From a virus: a stretch of DNA of 22,624 nt. Below the pieces are notes generated by a model. The model made no database searches and was not told where the DNA came from. It saw nothing but the letters and a program-made list of their open reading frames with translations. The position numbers were made by a program, and so were the translations under genes. Below are positions 12,205 to 22,110 of this stretch, piece by piece (the first letter of the stretch is position 1; each line of letters starts with the position of its first letter). The stretch spans positions 1 through 22,624 of IMG/VR virus record IMGVR_UViG_3300031857_001496. One strand, 5' to 3'.

Positions 12205-13329
12205 TTAGGCACAGGCATCAGCAAGATCCAAACATTTCCAGAATGGATTTGATCCAGCATTACAATCCCATACAAGATAATAAACACCACTACCACATGG
12301 ATTTGATGGTGTGCCACTACCAGCAGGTCCAGTTGCCCCTGTTGCCCCTGTATCTCCGTTTGTTCCTGCATCACCTTTTGGACCTGTTGGTCCTGTTGGT
12401 CCAGTAGGACCTGTTGCTCCAGTATCACCATCTAATCCTATTGGTCCTTTTGGTCCTGCGGGGCCAGTAGGTCCAGTAGCACCAGTTGCTCCCGTAGCAC
12501 CTGTTGCTCCACTATCACCATCACTACCTTTTGGTCCTGTTGGACCTGTTGGACCTGTAGCACCTGTATCACCCTCAAATCCTTTATCACCTTTAGGACC
12601 AGATGGGCCTGTTGGGCCGGTTGTGCCTTGCGGACCTGTTGGACCTGTAGAACCCTGCGGCCCTTTGTCTCCTTCGGGACCTGATGGACCTGTTGGTCCT
12701 GTTGCGCCTGTATCACCATCAAATCCTTTATCACCTTTTGGCCCTGTTGCTCCAGTTGGTCCTGTAGTGCCCTGCGGTCCAGTTGAGCCTGTAGGGCCTG
12801 ATGGTCCCTTATCTCCTTCAGGACCTGTAGGGCCTGTAGGACCTGTTGCACCTGCTGGTGTAAGAGCCCAACTTGCTGTAATTGCGTTGTTTGCCCAACT
12901 TGCGGTACCAATAAATGATGTGCCAGTAGATTTACCAATAAATGAATCACTTGCGGTGACCGAACCAGTAACAATCAATCCATTTGGAAATACGATATAT
13001 CCAGACATATTTGATGCACTTACTGAACTTTGTGCTCTTGATGAAGATACAGCATATGACGAACTTATTGAATTTTGTGATATAGAAGCTGATACTGCGT
13101 ATGATGCAGATAAAGCATATGATGAGCTTATTGCTGTTCCACTACCACTTGCTAATACTTGCCAATCACCAGTTGTATTACCATATTTGACGAATAGCAT
13201 TTGATTTGACCCACCATCTTTGCGCACAAAGAGTGAACCAGTAGGAGCATCTGTTCCAAATGGTAATCCCTCACCTACTAATATTGCGGTCCCAGTTATT
13301 GGGTCAATTACTGTTCGTTGTATAATCAT
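12205..13329 (-). CDS. Second collagen-like tail fibre, 374 aa
   Basis: Residues 1-60 ([16 protein letters not shown] then [20 protein letters not shown] and WQVL) form an N-terminal attachment domain. Residues about 64-155 have repeated Ser/Ala/Tyr segments ([40 protein letters not shown]) typical of trimeric fibre connectors in marine phages. Residues about 156-340 are Gly-X-Y collagen repeats, many as GPKGDKG or GDTGATG. The last ~30 residues form a compact tip with four Cys ([16 protein letters not shown] then [11 protein letters not shown]) that might be disulphide-linked or metal-binding. It is shorter than the 932-aa fibre and has a different tip, so the phage may carry two fibre types. 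Confidence 0.8.
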   Translation of the reverse strand: MIIQRTVIDPITGTAILVGEGLPFGTDAPTGSLFVRKDGGSNQMLFVKYGNTTGDWQVLASGSGTAISSSYALSASYAVSASISQNSISSSYAVSSSRAQSSVSASNMSGYIVFPNGLIVTGSVTASDSFIGKSTGTSFIGTASWANNAITASWALTPAGATGPTGPTGPEGDKGPSGPTGSTGPQGTTGPTGATGPKGDKGFDGDTGATGPTGPSGPEGDKGPQGSTGPTGPQGTTGPTGPSGPKGDKGFEGDTGATGPTGPTGPKGSDGDSGATGATGATGATGPTGPAGPKGPIGLDGDTGATGPTGPTGPTGPKGDAGTNGDTGATGATGPAGSGTPSNPCGSGVYYLVWDCNAGSNPFWKCLDLADACA

Positions 13330-13330
13330 T

Positions 13331-15205
13331 TTAGTTTGGCGCCTTTAATTGTGCATTAGACCAACTTACATTTGCACTATATGCACTTGTAGTATAACCA
13401 GAATTTGTTGCACGTATTCTTGCATATCCCGTATTTGTTCCAGGACCTTCTATTGGATAATATAAAGTATATTCACCACTTGCTGTTAAATTACCCAACA
13501 GATTACTACCAGAATATATTTCACCTTCAAATAATGTGCCTACTGGGTATGTTTGATTTGTGATAGCGAAATTTACTTGTTGTGGTCGGGATTGCCAACC
13601 AGTAAATGATGCGGTTGGTGCAACCAAAGTGCCACCGGCTGTGGTTGTTGTTAAAACAAAATCTGTTCTACTACTTTCTCCACTACCACTAATAGCACTA
13701 TACTGCCAACTATAATTAGTTAGTGGAGTTAGACCAGAGTGAGTTATTGATTGCGTGGCACTTGCACCAACTGTGACCGCGGTATCACTACCAGATATTA
13801 CACCATTTAAATATGTTCTAATGAATAAAGGTAGATTTGTTGCTGGCATCATTACTCTATTGACCACCGATGTATCACTAATACTTTGATTACTTTGCGA
13901 TGCAAATGCGTTTGGTGGAACTGCAGCAGTTGATGTAGCTTGAAATAATCGTGTTTGCTCTACTCCTCTACGATTTAATACATCGTATGGAACAAATGTA
14001 GCTAAAATATAATTTGATGGTTTTGCAATAGGAATACGAATAGATGTTCTACCATCATTTCTATTTAATGGTGATTTAAAGAATGGTGTGCCAGTAAATT
14101 CTACACTGCTGACCGCTGGTGCAGAACCTGATGTTTCTTGAATGAATACTTCTGCGTATTGTGCAGTAGATATATTACTGAATGAATATGGAATGGTAAC
14201 GTTATTACTAGAACTGACTGCTGTTCCTAATGTAATAGTTACACCACCAACGTCTGTTGCTTCTACTGGTCTTTCGGGAACATCAATACCTGCGGTCGAT
14301 GTAATACGACCTGACCCTGTTGCTGTAAAGTTAATACGAGCTGTACCTGTTAGATAATTTGGACGACTAATCGTAAATGTTTTTGCTTCACTTGCGGATA
14401 AAATAAACTCACCTGATGGTGTAATAGAAGGTATATTGAGTGATGTGAATGCAAGATTAATATATGACCCAACCCCTGGTTCTTCATCAAACACTGCAAC
14501 ATTTACCACGATACTTGCACTATCAGTTGTGATTGGAGTGATTGTGGTGCGCAATGCAGGTTCTGCACCAGATCCTGTTACGATTGGGGTCAATTCTACT
14601 TTATCAATACCATTTCTAAAGCCAGACAACGTGCTCTCAAATACTACATAACTTTCACTAGAAGATAATGCACCTGCTGGTCTGTTAATAGTATATTTTG
14701 TTCCTACATTCGTGATTGACCCAACATTACCCGATGCAATAAGAGAAATTGCTGGTGTGCCGAATCCTAATACTGGTTGGTTGACTTCTGGATATACAAT
14801 CCAACTAGTTGCATTACTTGCAGAAATAACCATCACTAATTGTAATGGTGTTTGATTTAAGAGCCATGGCTTACCACGCCAATCAATTTGTGGAATAGTT
14901 GTCGCAGAACCCGACACCTCAAAGATATATGAACTACTAACAAATCCAGGAGCAGTATGCTTTGCTCTGTAAAAATATACTTGTCTGGTAATAGGTTGAT
15001 AATCTATGAAGTATGTGCCTGATGTATCCGTATTGTCTAATGTGCCTATCTCTGTCCATCCCGCAGGATTAGCCACGGATGCACTCATCGTGGTTCTTTC
15101 TATAACTGTTTTCGTATCAGCAGGAACATCAGGATCACGAAAGACAACAAGGACTATGCCTGTTTGCGATCTTGCTTTATCAATATTATCTTCATTAATA
15201 GGCAT
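13331..15205 (-). CDS. Large tail structural protein with Ig/Fn3-like repeats
   Basis: 624 residues, rich in Ser, Thr and Ala and almost without Cys. It starts [16 protein letters not shown] and reads as consecutive beta-sandwich domains. Repeating features are [37 protein letters not shown] and [18 protein letters not shown], the last typical of fibronectin type III strands (L.P.T.Y.W.Y.A.SG.G). It lies between the hub-like protein and the fibre genes and shares spacing and style with both, so it probably belongs to the tail tip or baseplate periphery. No enzymatic motif was found. Confidence 0.65.
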   Translation of the reverse strand: MPINEDNIDKARSQTGIVLVVFRDPDVPADTKTVIERTTMSASVANPAGWTEIGTLDNTDTSGTYFIDYQPITRQVYFYRAKHTAPGFVSSSYIFEVSGSATTIPQIDWRGKPWLLNQTPLQLVMVISASNATSWIVYPEVNQPVLGFGTPAISLIASGNVGSITNVGTKYTINRPAGALSSSESYVVFESTLSGFRNGIDKVELTPIVTGSGAEPALRTTITPITTDSASIVVNVAVFDEEPGVGSYINLAFTSLNIPSITPSGEFILSASEAKTFTISRPNYLTGTARINFTATGSGRITSTAGIDVPERPVEATDVGGVTITLGTAVSSSNNVTIPYSFSNISTAQYAEVFIQETSGSAPAVSSVEFTGTPFFKSPLNRNDGRTSIRIPIAKPSNYILATFVPYDVLNRRGVEQTRLFQATSTAAVPPNAFASQSNQSISDTSVVNRVMMPATNLPLFIRTYLNGVISGSDTAVTVGASATQSITHSGLTPLTNYSWQYSAISGSGESSRTDFVLTTTTAGGTLVAPTASFTGWQSRPQQVNFAITNQTYPVGTLFEGEIYSGSNLLGNLTASGEYTLYYPIEGPGTNTGYARIRATNSGYTTSAYSANVSWSNAQLKAPN

Positions 15206-15208
15206 ATA

Positions 15209-17761
15209 TTATCTTGTGATATAGGTGATAAGTGCTGCGGGTGCGTCAAGTTGTGGTGTTGTGCCTGTTGCTGTAAAACTTGCGGTCAATAAAGGACTAA
15301 ATCCTCTGTATGCGTCAATATAACGAACACCAACTGTATGTGCTGGATTGGTATTGAGGTCAAGACCAGTTAAATCAAATGCAGACGAGGAAGGTGGCAA
15401 CTCAATAATAGTTGTTATTGGTTCTCCTTGTGGTGATGCAAGTTTGATTTCTATTGGAAATATACCATTTGTATTAACCCAATCTATCTCTGCTGACTTT
15501 GCGGTAATATTACTGACCACAAGATTTGTCGGTGCGGAGATATTAGCCAAGGTCACAGGTGATGCAACCACATATGGTGATGGTAGTTTTATATCTGCAT
15601 TTGTTGGACTGGTGGTTCTTGCACGAATAAATGTGGTCTTACCTTCTGGTATGGTAGTAATACTAAATGATTGTGTGGTGGCGGTATTTCTTTTTGACGA
15701 AAAGAAAATCCAATTTACACTACTATTTGCTGGTACTGACGAACCACTTGGAACAACAACATAATCTATTTCTAATGTGCCTGGTTGCGGAATACTAACC
15801 TCAAAATCTATTTGATTACTGACCGATGATGAGACAATACCAAACGATGGTGATGGCATTACGCTATTCACACCACTATCTAATAAGTTAAACTCTATTT
15901 GTATTCCATCTACATTCTTTTGGACGATTTGATATATTCTTGTTCCACCACGAGTATGTAATGCTTGATTTGGTAGAACATCCACATCTACTAATACGAA
16001 ATCACCAACCTTTAATGCATTTGTGGTAGCATTTCGTATGCAAGTCAATTGCACTAATGGATTGCCAAATTGATTTCTATCAAAATATTTTTTTAGATGA
16101 CCAAAGGCACGACCCAAGCTATAATCGTTAACGTTTACATTTCCAGCCATACCACCAATACTAAATGAGTATTCATCATTATTTAATCCACGAATGCCAT
16201 TAAAATCTATTTGTTCTATCTTTGATGATGGGTCAATATCACTTGTAGTAGAATAAATAATAGGAAATACTTGTTGTATCGTTGCGTTGGTTTCTCCTTC
16301 ACTTTGTGCTGACGATAATGTATCTCTGGTATATGACTTAATGGTTTCTAGGTAGTAAGTTCCACCAACAGCCAATACTGGTTCATTTGTATTCCAACTT
16401 TGTTCGGTTCCAGCTATCACGCTTATATCGTTGAGTGTTGCAAGTCCTGCTGATGAGGTTGGAATATAAGTTGAGAATAAACGTAATACAGATTGTGGAA
16501 CACCATTTACATTTTGTGGCTCAAATGTATAGCCAAGACCATATGGCTTACAGATATGCTTTTCTATAAACTCTCCTGCTTCCATCGGTTCTTCCATTCT
16601 ATATACCATTTTTTCTAATGGTCGTATCGTTTCTAATGTTGTAATAGAACTACTATCAAATGGAATAGAAAGTTGTGGTGTGCTTCGTGGGAAATAACTA
16701 CCTGATAAAATATCACGAAGAACTTGATATGGGGTTGCGTTGATAAATAAAGTTCCCTTTACTTGTTCATTACCAGGGGTAGAATAAATCCAAATAGCAG
16801 GTAAATCATTTGTAAAACTTTGTGCTGGCATACTACCGATACTGGTAAATCGTGGATCATTAGATGGTAATTCTACAATATGAATTTTCTTGATTTGCTG
16901 CACTGATTTATCACGATTTGCATTAGATGGTGTTTCCAACTTATCAACACCATAATAGTAAAATGGACCAGTTGATGAACCACTAAAAGTTATTCTTGCA
17001 CGAAGTGGTTGTTGTCCCGCATACACATCAAACTGCACGCCTGCGTTTGTGTTAAACTTTTCACCGTATGACCAAAAGTTTCTTTCACTTTCTACATCAT
17101 TACTAAATAATGTAAGCCATCTATCATATCGTAATTGTGTATTGGCGTTTGCAGCTACCTCACTCTTTTCTATAAAAAGTGGTGTAGTTTGTGGTAATGA
17201 CGATTGACTATCAGGCATTTCCAACTTATCCATAATACCAAGTGGTAATACTGACTTATATACTGCACTGCCAACTGTTGCTTCGGTGGCAAATATCTTT
17301 TGTTTTAGGAGTTCGAGGTTGTCCCCGATTTCTATTGTATAGGTCAGCTTGGAAGATAAATCAAATTTATTTACTCGACCACAGAAATATAGGTTCCAGT
17401 TAGAACCACCATCAGTGCTTTCTTCTATAATAGCTTTCTTACCAACCAAACTTAACTTACCACTTGCATCACCAATAAAGGCAGATGCCCAGCGAGTGGC
17501 GTTATTACCTGCCTGGGTCTTTGCATCAAGGAGTTCTACACTATATGCACCGACAGATGAGCGACCCGATTTAATATCAAATTGTCCATTTTGACCGCGT
17601 GGAATACGCATATATGGGGCATATCCTGCTAAACTACCAGATGGAAGGGTTGTAATCTGGAATGGTTCGCTATGCGAAGCACCTGCTGCTGGTGTAAGAG
17701 AGGTGGAACTGGTTGTGAATGCCGTTCCATTTATTATTCTCAATCTATACGCTAAGGACAT
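15209..17761 (-). CDS. Baseplate hub/tail-tip protein
   Basis: 850 residues. The first ~470 residues (MRIPRGQNGQFDIKSGRS, NWNLYFCGRVNKFDLSSK, YTIEIGDNLELLKQKIF, then GEFIEKHICKPYGLGYTFEP) look like the tail-hub fold shared by T4 gp27-like and siphophage tail-associated proteins, whose rings cap the tube. Residues about 485-640 (SYTRDTLSSAQ, DYSLGRAFGHLKKYF, VGDFVLVDVDVLP) continue the pattern. The C-terminus (about 640-850) holds Fn3-like domains, for example SAPTNLVVSNITAKSAEIDW. Its position directly after the distal-tail-like gene and before the fibres supports the assignment. No lysozyme or peptidase motif was seen. Confidence 0.65.
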   Translation of the reverse strand: MSLAYRLRIINGTAFTTSSTSLTPAAGASHSEPFQITTLPSGSLAGYAPYMRIPRGQNGQFDIKSGRSSVGAYSVELLDAKTQAGNNATRWASAFIGDASGKLSLVGKKAIIEESTDGGSNWNLYFCGRVNKFDLSSKLTYTIEIGDNLELLKQKIFATEATVGSAVYKSVLPLGIMDKLEMPDSQSSLPQTTPLFIEKSEVAANANTQLRYDRWLTLFSNDVESERNFWSYGEKFNTNAGVQFDVYAGQQPLRARITFSGSSTGPFYYYGVDKLETPSNANRDKSVQQIKKIHIVELPSNDPRFTSIGSMPAQSFTNDLPAIWIYSTPGNEQVKGTLFINATPYQVLRDILSGSYFPRSTPQLSIPFDSSSITTLETIRPLEKMVYRMEEPMEAGEFIEKHICKPYGLGYTFEPQNVNGVPQSVLRLFSTYIPTSSAGLATLNDISVIAGTEQSWNTNEPVLAVGGTYYLETIKSYTRDTLSSAQSEGETNATIQQVFPIIYSTTSDIDPSSKIEQIDFNGIRGLNNDEYSFSIGGMAGNVNVNDYSLGRAFGHLKKYFDRNQFGNPLVQLTCIRNATTNALKVGDFVLVDVDVLPNQALHTRGGTRIYQIVQKNVDGIQIEFNLLDSGVNSVMPSPSFGIVSSSVSNQIDFEVSIPQPGTLEIDYVVVPSGSSVPANSSVNWIFFSSKRNTATTQSFSITTIPEGKTTFIRARTTSPTNADIKLPSPYVVASPVTLANISAPTNLVVSNITAKSAEIDWVNTNGIFPIEIKLASPQGEPITTIIELPPSSSAFDLTGLDLNTNPAHTVGVRYIDAYRGFSPLLTASFTATGTTPQLDAPAALITYITR

Positions 17762-17763
17762 TA

Positions 17764-18204
17764 TTAATACCCGTCGTAAGCTGTGCTACTATTTCGCATT
17801 ACAATACGGATGGTTCGTGTGCCATCTGGTTCTAATGCGTGTGCTCCGTTGATTGGTTCTACTAAATAGGATAGGACATAAGATGCACTATCTTTGTTTG
17901 GATACCACCTAAACTGGTTTTTTTGTCTTGCATATTCTAAAAATGCACGACATCCTGTTGCTCCATCCCATCCTGTTCTGGTTGGATTGGTCAAGTTATC
18001 AGTTGGTATCCAACGAATATCACCTTCTAAAATATAATTGGTATTAATGACCCATGCATCTTCGGTTCCACTTTCTACTTGTAGGAACTGCGAACCATCA
18101 AATGCACTACTATATGATGCCCAGTTATCTAATGGGTAACCGATATTAAGTGTATTTGCAAAACTGGTTCCCCAAGTAATCTTTGGTATTCTGTATATTC
18201 CCAT
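17764..18204 (-). CDS. Distal tail-like protein, 146 aa
   Basis: I chose ATG 18204 over GTG 18213, since it starts one base after the tape measure stop. The product begins MGIYRIPKITWGTSFANTL and continues NIGYPLDNWASY, WVINTNYILEGDIRWIP, CRAFLEYARQKNQFRWYP and EPDGTRTIRIVMRNSS, a beta-rich pattern ending with an Arg-Ile-Val strand, seen in small proteins next to the tape measure gene. In siphophages this locus encodes the distal tail protein that connects the tube to the baseplate hub. Name based mainly on position; no catalytic motif seen. Confidence 0.6.
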   Translation of the reverse strand: MGIYRIPKITWGTSFANTLNIGYPLDNWASYSSAFDGSQFLQVESGTEDAWVINTNYILEGDIRWIPTDNLTNPTRTGWDGATGCRAFLEYARQKNQFRWYPNKDSASYVLSYLVEPINGAHALEPDGTRTIRIVMRNSSTAYDGY

Positions 18205-18205
18205 G

Positions 18206-20008
18206 TTATGCACCAGCCATGTTAAATTTTATTCTTCTATTTGATACAGTTTCCAATGCACCGATAAATGTTCTTTGTGTATCTGGATTGCTCATATCTA
18301 ATAATGAGCCTCCTTGCACAATAATAGTAGTTGGTTGTGTAGAGAAGGTATTTCTACCTAATTGACTATTACTAAATCCACCACCACCAACACCACCTGC
18401 ACCACTACTACCACCCATTGCACCACCAGCAACACCTGCCAACGATGCGGCGGCAAAGTTAAGTCCTGCTGCCTTAAAGAAATCTTTAGAACTCTTACCA
18501 CCTATTGGACCAAGTGCTGCAGCCGCAAACCCAGAAGCTAAGTTAGATAAACCTTTTACAAGTTGTTCTCTTCCTAATATTTGTAAGCTTTGACCGATTG
18601 CTTGTTTTGCTGCTTGTCCAAATGCTTTTAATCCATCTTTACCAGCAGCCAATGCTGCACCCATTGCACTAAATGCATCTGCTAATGCATTAACACCAAT
18701 CTGGACTGTATTAAACAATGCACCTTCCTGCACACTTTCCGCCGCCGTTTTTTCTAATTGTGCTAATCTATTTTGTGCTTCTAATATTGGTCCAGCCAAT
18801 CCTTCTGCTTGTGCGATTGCAAGTTCTGCTCGTGCTGTTTCTAATGCTTGTTTAAGGCTTGCGGTAAATTCATTATTAATACCTTTTGCCTTCTCAAAGT
18901 TCATTATTAATAAATCAGTTTCTGCCTTACTATTTGCCAATGCGTTCTTTGCAGCTTGTTCTGCTAACTTTCCACTATCTTCTAATCTTTTCTTTTGCTC
19001 GTCTGCTATTTCTTTTTCACGCTTTGCAAGTTCTTCTGCTGCTTTTTGTTGTTTCTCATATTCTTGTGTAATTGCTCTTGCTACAATTTCTTCTGCTTGC
19101 TTTGCAACATTTAATTGATCTAATGGTGCATTAATATTGTTTAATATATCCGCATATTGATTAGATAATTCATTTAACCGAGCTTGTCGTTCTGCATTTA
19201 ATCCATATCCAGAGTTCTGTAAGTCAAAGAGTTGTTTAAACTCATTAAACTCCGCTTGAAGTAGTTTTTGACGAGCCGATGCAGCATCGCTGGAGCTCTT
19301 TTCACCACGAGATTGTGCATCTTCTTGTATGGCGGCTTGTGCGGCAATTCTTGCAGTTTCTGCATCAGTAAAGGCCTTTTCTAATTTTTCTCTTTCTACT
19401 GCTGTTTGTCGTAATATCTCTAATCTTTTTTGTTGTGTTACTCTTTCTAATTCGGCTGGATCTATGATACGACCACCAGCCGCCCCAGAAAAATCTAACA
19501 TAGCAAGTGCCGCTGTCTTTGCTTTTTGGTCTACTGTATCAAAATATTTTGTTAAAGCACTTAATGCACTTGCGGATGTGCTCTTTGCCGTTGTTTCAGT
19601 TGATTGCAACAACGCTATATTGTATGCCTCTACACCTTCTTTTAATCTAATGTATTCTAATCTTAAACTTTCTAATGATTTCTTTGACCCTGCTTGTGCT
19701 TCTTCTAAATCTTTTTGTATTTGTTTTTGTCTATTAAAAGCATAGATTATACCACCTACACCAGCAACAACACCTGCTCCAACAATTCCTCCTGGGACGA
19801 ATTCCATTAGAGCATCACCAATACGAGCAATCGGTCCAGTAACACCAAACGCTGATATACCCATATCTTGGAATGCATTTTCTAATTTACGAATACCAAC
19901 CGAAGAGTTGTTAGCCATACTCTTTAAGGTTGCTTCGGTTTGCTTAGATGCTTGTTCTACTTGTGTTGCGTCTAAAAATAAATCAAGCTGAATATCTTGT
20001 CCGGCCAT
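18206..20008 (-). CDS. Tape measure protein
   Basis: 600 residues. Order: an N-terminal segment (QDIQLDLFLDATQVEQAS), a hydrophobic Gly-rich stretch (GGIVGAGVVAGVGGIIYAF, about 74-92), a long charged helical region (about 93-400) with repeated Lys/Glu/Ala/Gln heptads (EELAKREKEIADEQKKRLED), then a second hydrophobic part (FAAAALGPIGG, NFAAASLAGVAGGAMGG). The C-terminal block is TIIVQGGSLLDMSNPDTQ...RRIKF. This layout is typical. The protein sets tail length and helps DNA passage. At roughly 0.15 nm per residue it predicts a tail near 90 nm. Its location after the frameshifted chaperone pair confirms it. Confidence 0.9.
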   Translation of the reverse strand: MAGQDIQLDLFLDATQVEQASKQTEATLKSMANNSSVGIRKLENAFQDMGISAFGVTGPIARIGDALMEFVPGGIVGAGVVAGVGGIIYAFNRQKQIQKDLEEAQAGSKKSLESLRLEYIRLKEGVEAYNIALLQSTETTAKSTSASALSALTKYFDTVDQKAKTAALAMLDFSGAAGGRIIDPAELERVTQQKRLEILRQTAVEREKLEKAFTDAETARIAAQAAIQEDAQSRGEKSSSDAASARQKLLQAEFNEFKQLFDLQNSGYGLNAERQARLNELSNQYADILNNINAPLDQLNVAKQAEEIVARAITQEYEKQQKAAEELAKREKEIADEQKKRLEDSGKLAEQAAKNALANSKAETDLLIMNFEKAKGINNEFTASLKQALETARAELAIAQAEGLAGPILEAQNRLAQLEKTAAESVQEGALFNTVQIGVNALADAFSAMGAALAAGKDGLKAFGQAAKQAIGQSLQILGREQLVKGLSNLASGFAAAALGPIGGKSSKDFFKAAGLNFAAASLAGVAGGAMGGSSGAGGVGGGGFSNSQLGRNTFSTQPTTIIVQGGSLLDMSNPDTQRTFIGALETVSNRRIKFNMAGA

Positions 20009-20020
20009 GATTATATCCTA

Positions 20021-20619
20021 TTATAGTTTTATACCATATGTTGCAAATGTTTGCAGCTGTCGTAATCTCTTTTTACTGGTTGGGTGGTCTGCTCCCATAG
20101 CCAAACCATTTCCTTCCATTACAACAAAGACATCACTTGCTTCTAATGCAGGTATTTGCTTTGATAAATAATAGAAATGCCAGTATCCTATTTCACCATC
20201 TTTAAATGTATTGTTGCCATAATGTTTTATAAACAACGCGATGTCGTAGTATAACTCTCTTTCTATTACTTTTTGATGAGAAGGTTTGACCCGCTTGTAT
20301 GCTTCCTCAAACGGGTCATCTTCCTTTTCATCTGCTACTTCGTCTGCAACAAAAAAACATCAATTAATCTTGTTATGAATTCATTATCAGCATTTAATAC
20401 ATCTTCTACTGGTAATGATAATGCGACTGCTAATGCTTCTATTGCTGCAATATATGCATCTTCTTTTTGTTCTAATGTTAACCCATCAGCAAAACTCTTG
20501 CGTAATTCACGCTGAACTGATAAATGATTTTTAAAACTTAAAGGTTTAACCATATAAGTTGTGCCATTTAACTCGACCTTTACAGGTTCCGTTGCTTTAA
20601 TAAATCTCTCTGCCGACAT
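20021..20619 (-). CDS. Tail assembly chaperone, frameshift product (G-T type, 199 aa)
   Basis: This is the longer product of the chaperone pair. The first 89 codons are read in the G frame; at the T7 run (20357-20351) a -1 shift makes the ribosome re-read base 20353 and continue FVADEVADEKEDDPFEEAY through LYYDIALFIKHYGNNTF to the stop at 20021. The downstream frame has no good start of its own (only a TTG at 20236) and is fully open from the slip site, as expected of a frameshift extension. In lambda-like phages the G and GT proteins bind the tape measure and tail tube proteins during assembly and are absent from the virion. Its position between the tail tube and tape measure genes is the standard one. 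Confidence 0.85.
20288..20358 (-). promoter_or_regulatory. Programmed -1 frameshift site
   Basis: The minus strand reads GAT GTT TTT TTG, so seven T (20357-20351) lie between two G and give a T-TTT-TTG slippery heptamer in the zero frame. The zero-frame stop TAG follows at 20337-20335. A perfect 6-bp stem GACCCG/CGGGTC (20317-20312 and 20293-20288) with an 18-nt loop lies ~33 nt downstream of the slip site. That is too far for a classical stimulator, and its role is uncertain. Confidence 0.8.
20335..20619 (-). CDS. Tail assembly chaperone, unshifted product (G type, 94 aa)
   Basis: ATG 20619 with AGAGG 5 nt upstream. The product (MSAERFIKATEPVKVELNG, then TYMVKPLSFKNHLSVQREL, a helical part EQKEDAYIAAIEALAVALSL and the end FITRLIDVFLL) has the size and place of lambda-G-like chaperones. 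It stops six codons past the slip site. Most ribosomes should make this form; a minority make the 199-aa fusion. Confidence 0.85.
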   Translation of the reverse strand: MSAERFIKATEPVKVELNGTTYMVKPLSFKNHLSVQRELRKSFADGLTLEQKEDAYIAAIEALAVALSLPVEDVLNADNEFITRLIDVFLLQTK

Positions 20620-20631
20620 ATAGACCTCTTA

Positions 20632-21594
20632 TTAGTTGTATGTGATTGTAATATCGTTTGCCCCGTTTAATGACGAAGGCTTGATTGTGAGTTCACTTGT
20701 GGAAACTGCACCATCTTCTCCATTACTGATGCCGATGATTTGGCAAGTTGGTAATGAAATAGTCAACTTATTACCTGCAACTGAACCGATGGTGAATGAT
20801 GTTGCAAATTGTGTTCCGTTTCTTTGGAGTTCGTAAATATCAAATGAACTACTTGCTGGTGTTTCGATTGTGGTTGCAAAACTCATATCACGACGACCAC
20901 TTGCAAATCCAGCGTGTGCATCTGTTTGATTGATATTCACTCTTGGGTTAATTTCACGACCAAGAGTTAAAGTAAATCCACGAACAATTGCAGTTCCAAA
21001 TGTTCCAAGAGCTAATGCAATGTTTTCTGTCTTTGGTGGAACTGTGGTGTTGTAGTTGATTGTTGCAACATTTGCATCAATAACTGAACCAGACATTAAG
21101 GCTGAAACATCAAATGTGTATTGTGCTGGACTTGCTCCATCACTTGCTAATGTAAAGGTTCCAATACCACCAACTGCGGTGTATTGTTCTTCACGAGCAA
21201 ACAATCTTACAGCAACACTACTATCTGCTGTTCCAACTGCTTCTGGTTGATAGGTCCATGCTCCTGCTGCATACGATGCAGAGAAGCCACATGCTTGCAA
21301 TAATGCATGCACATCTGGTGGAGTTGTTGCGGTTGAGGTGTATGCTGAACCACTACCACGTGCTTCCATTACAAGGTTGATTTCTGCAAATCGGCCTGTT
21401 GGTGAAACGAATGGTTGTGCTCCTGCGGTTGATGGTGAGTTTGGTCTTGCACCATCATTTACATAATTGATTGCCAAAGTTGGCAATTCACTAACTTGGA
21501 CGGCATGTGTCGTTGTGTTAAAAGCACTTGCTGTTGCATATGTGCTTTCTTTTTGTGCGAGAACGCCGTAGCCAATAACTGACTTAAAACTCAT
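20632..21594 (-). CDS. Major tail protein (tail tube)
   Basis: 320 residues with AGGAG 6 nt before ATG 21594, the best ribosome-binding site in this part, consistent with the most abundant tail protein. The start (MSFKSVIGYGVLAQKESTYATASAF) and later pieces (SPTGRFAEINLVMEARGSG, FTLTLGREINPRVNI, GRRDMSFATTIETP, LTISLPTCQIIGIS) resemble siphophage tail tube subunits of the type with a repeated beta-sandwich. No C-terminal Ig-like decoration is obvious. Gene order, directly before the chaperone pair, makes the assignment firm. Confidence 0.85.
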   Translation of the reverse strand: MSFKSVIGYGVLAQKESTYATASAFNTTTHAVQVSELPTLAINYVNDGARPNSPSTAGAQPFVSPTGRFAEINLVMEARGSGSAYTSTATTPPDVHALLQACGFSASYAAGAWTYQPEAVGTADSSVAVRLFAREEQYTAVGGIGTFTLASDGASPAQYTFDVSALMSGSVIDANVATINYNTTVPPKTENIALALGTFGTAIVRGFTLTLGREINPRVNINQTDAHAGFASGRRDMSFATTIETPASSSFDIYELQRNGTQFATSFTIGSVAGNKLTISLPTCQIIGISNGEDGAVSTSELTIKPSSLNGANDITITYN

Positions 21595-21609
21595 TTTGTT
21601 CTCCTAACA

Positions 21610-22110
21610 TTAAGGGTTTGTGTCTCTTACTCTAAAAGTAATCAAGAGAGATGAGAGTAAATTAACATCTTGCTCCTGAGTTATGGAACGGGGCGTTTGA
21701 CGAATATTAGTCATTTGCATGACCTCTATATTGTTGTCCGTTCTCGCTGCGGAGTTCTCGTTTTTGCTCCACTGCCGTAAGCTTTGCATTACACAGGATA
21801 AAGTTTTATAACTTAAATCTGTGCCAGTATGCGTAGCTACTATTTTATTCCAATATGATACAGCCAAAGTAATTTCCACATCACGAATAGATGTTCTAAC
21901 CTCTGGCATAATAAAATTTACATCATCTGCCAACGAAATCATCAATACAGGAAATGCTGATGGCTCCCCACCAGCGGTCATCCAGTAATCTGTGGTTTCT
22001 GCATATACACCATTAATCGTTGGTAGGCTACCACTATTAAGATATACATTTACACCATAGGTAGGATTTACTAATGCAGTTTTTAATAATCCAATTGTTT
22101 CACTAATCAT
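21610..22110 (-). CDS. Tail terminator/completion protein candidate, 166 aa
   Basis: ATG 22110 shares a base with the upstream stop (TAATG) and has GGGAG 6 nt before it, so it is preferred over the TTG at 22116. Features: an N-terminal helix (ISETIGLLKTALVNPTYGV), a middle (FPVLMISLADDVNFIMPEV), then RDVEITLAVSYWNK and the end LLSSLLITFRVRD, an alpha-beta layout like the U/gp17-type terminators that cap the tube at the neck. Position between the connector and tube genes agrees. Motif evidence is weak and the name rests on synteny. Confidence 0.6.
   Translation of the reverse strand: MISETIGLLKTALVNPTYGVNVYLNSGSLPTINGVYAETTDYWMTAGGEPSAFPVLMISLADDVNFIMPEVRTSIRDVEITLAVSYWNKIVATHTGTDLSYKTLSCVMQSLRQWSKNENSAARTDNNIEVMQMTNIRQTPRSITQEQDVNLLSSLLITFRVRDTNP

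Noticed and set aside
12311-13204. 297-codon plus-strand frame opposite the second collagen fibre
   Set aside because: Same reason: an antisense image of Gly-X-Y repeats, with no ribosome-binding site.
20021-20236. Separate 71-aa gene starting at TTG 20236
   Set aside because: The frame is open back to the slippery run and there is no start signal; it is the C-terminal part of the frameshift product.
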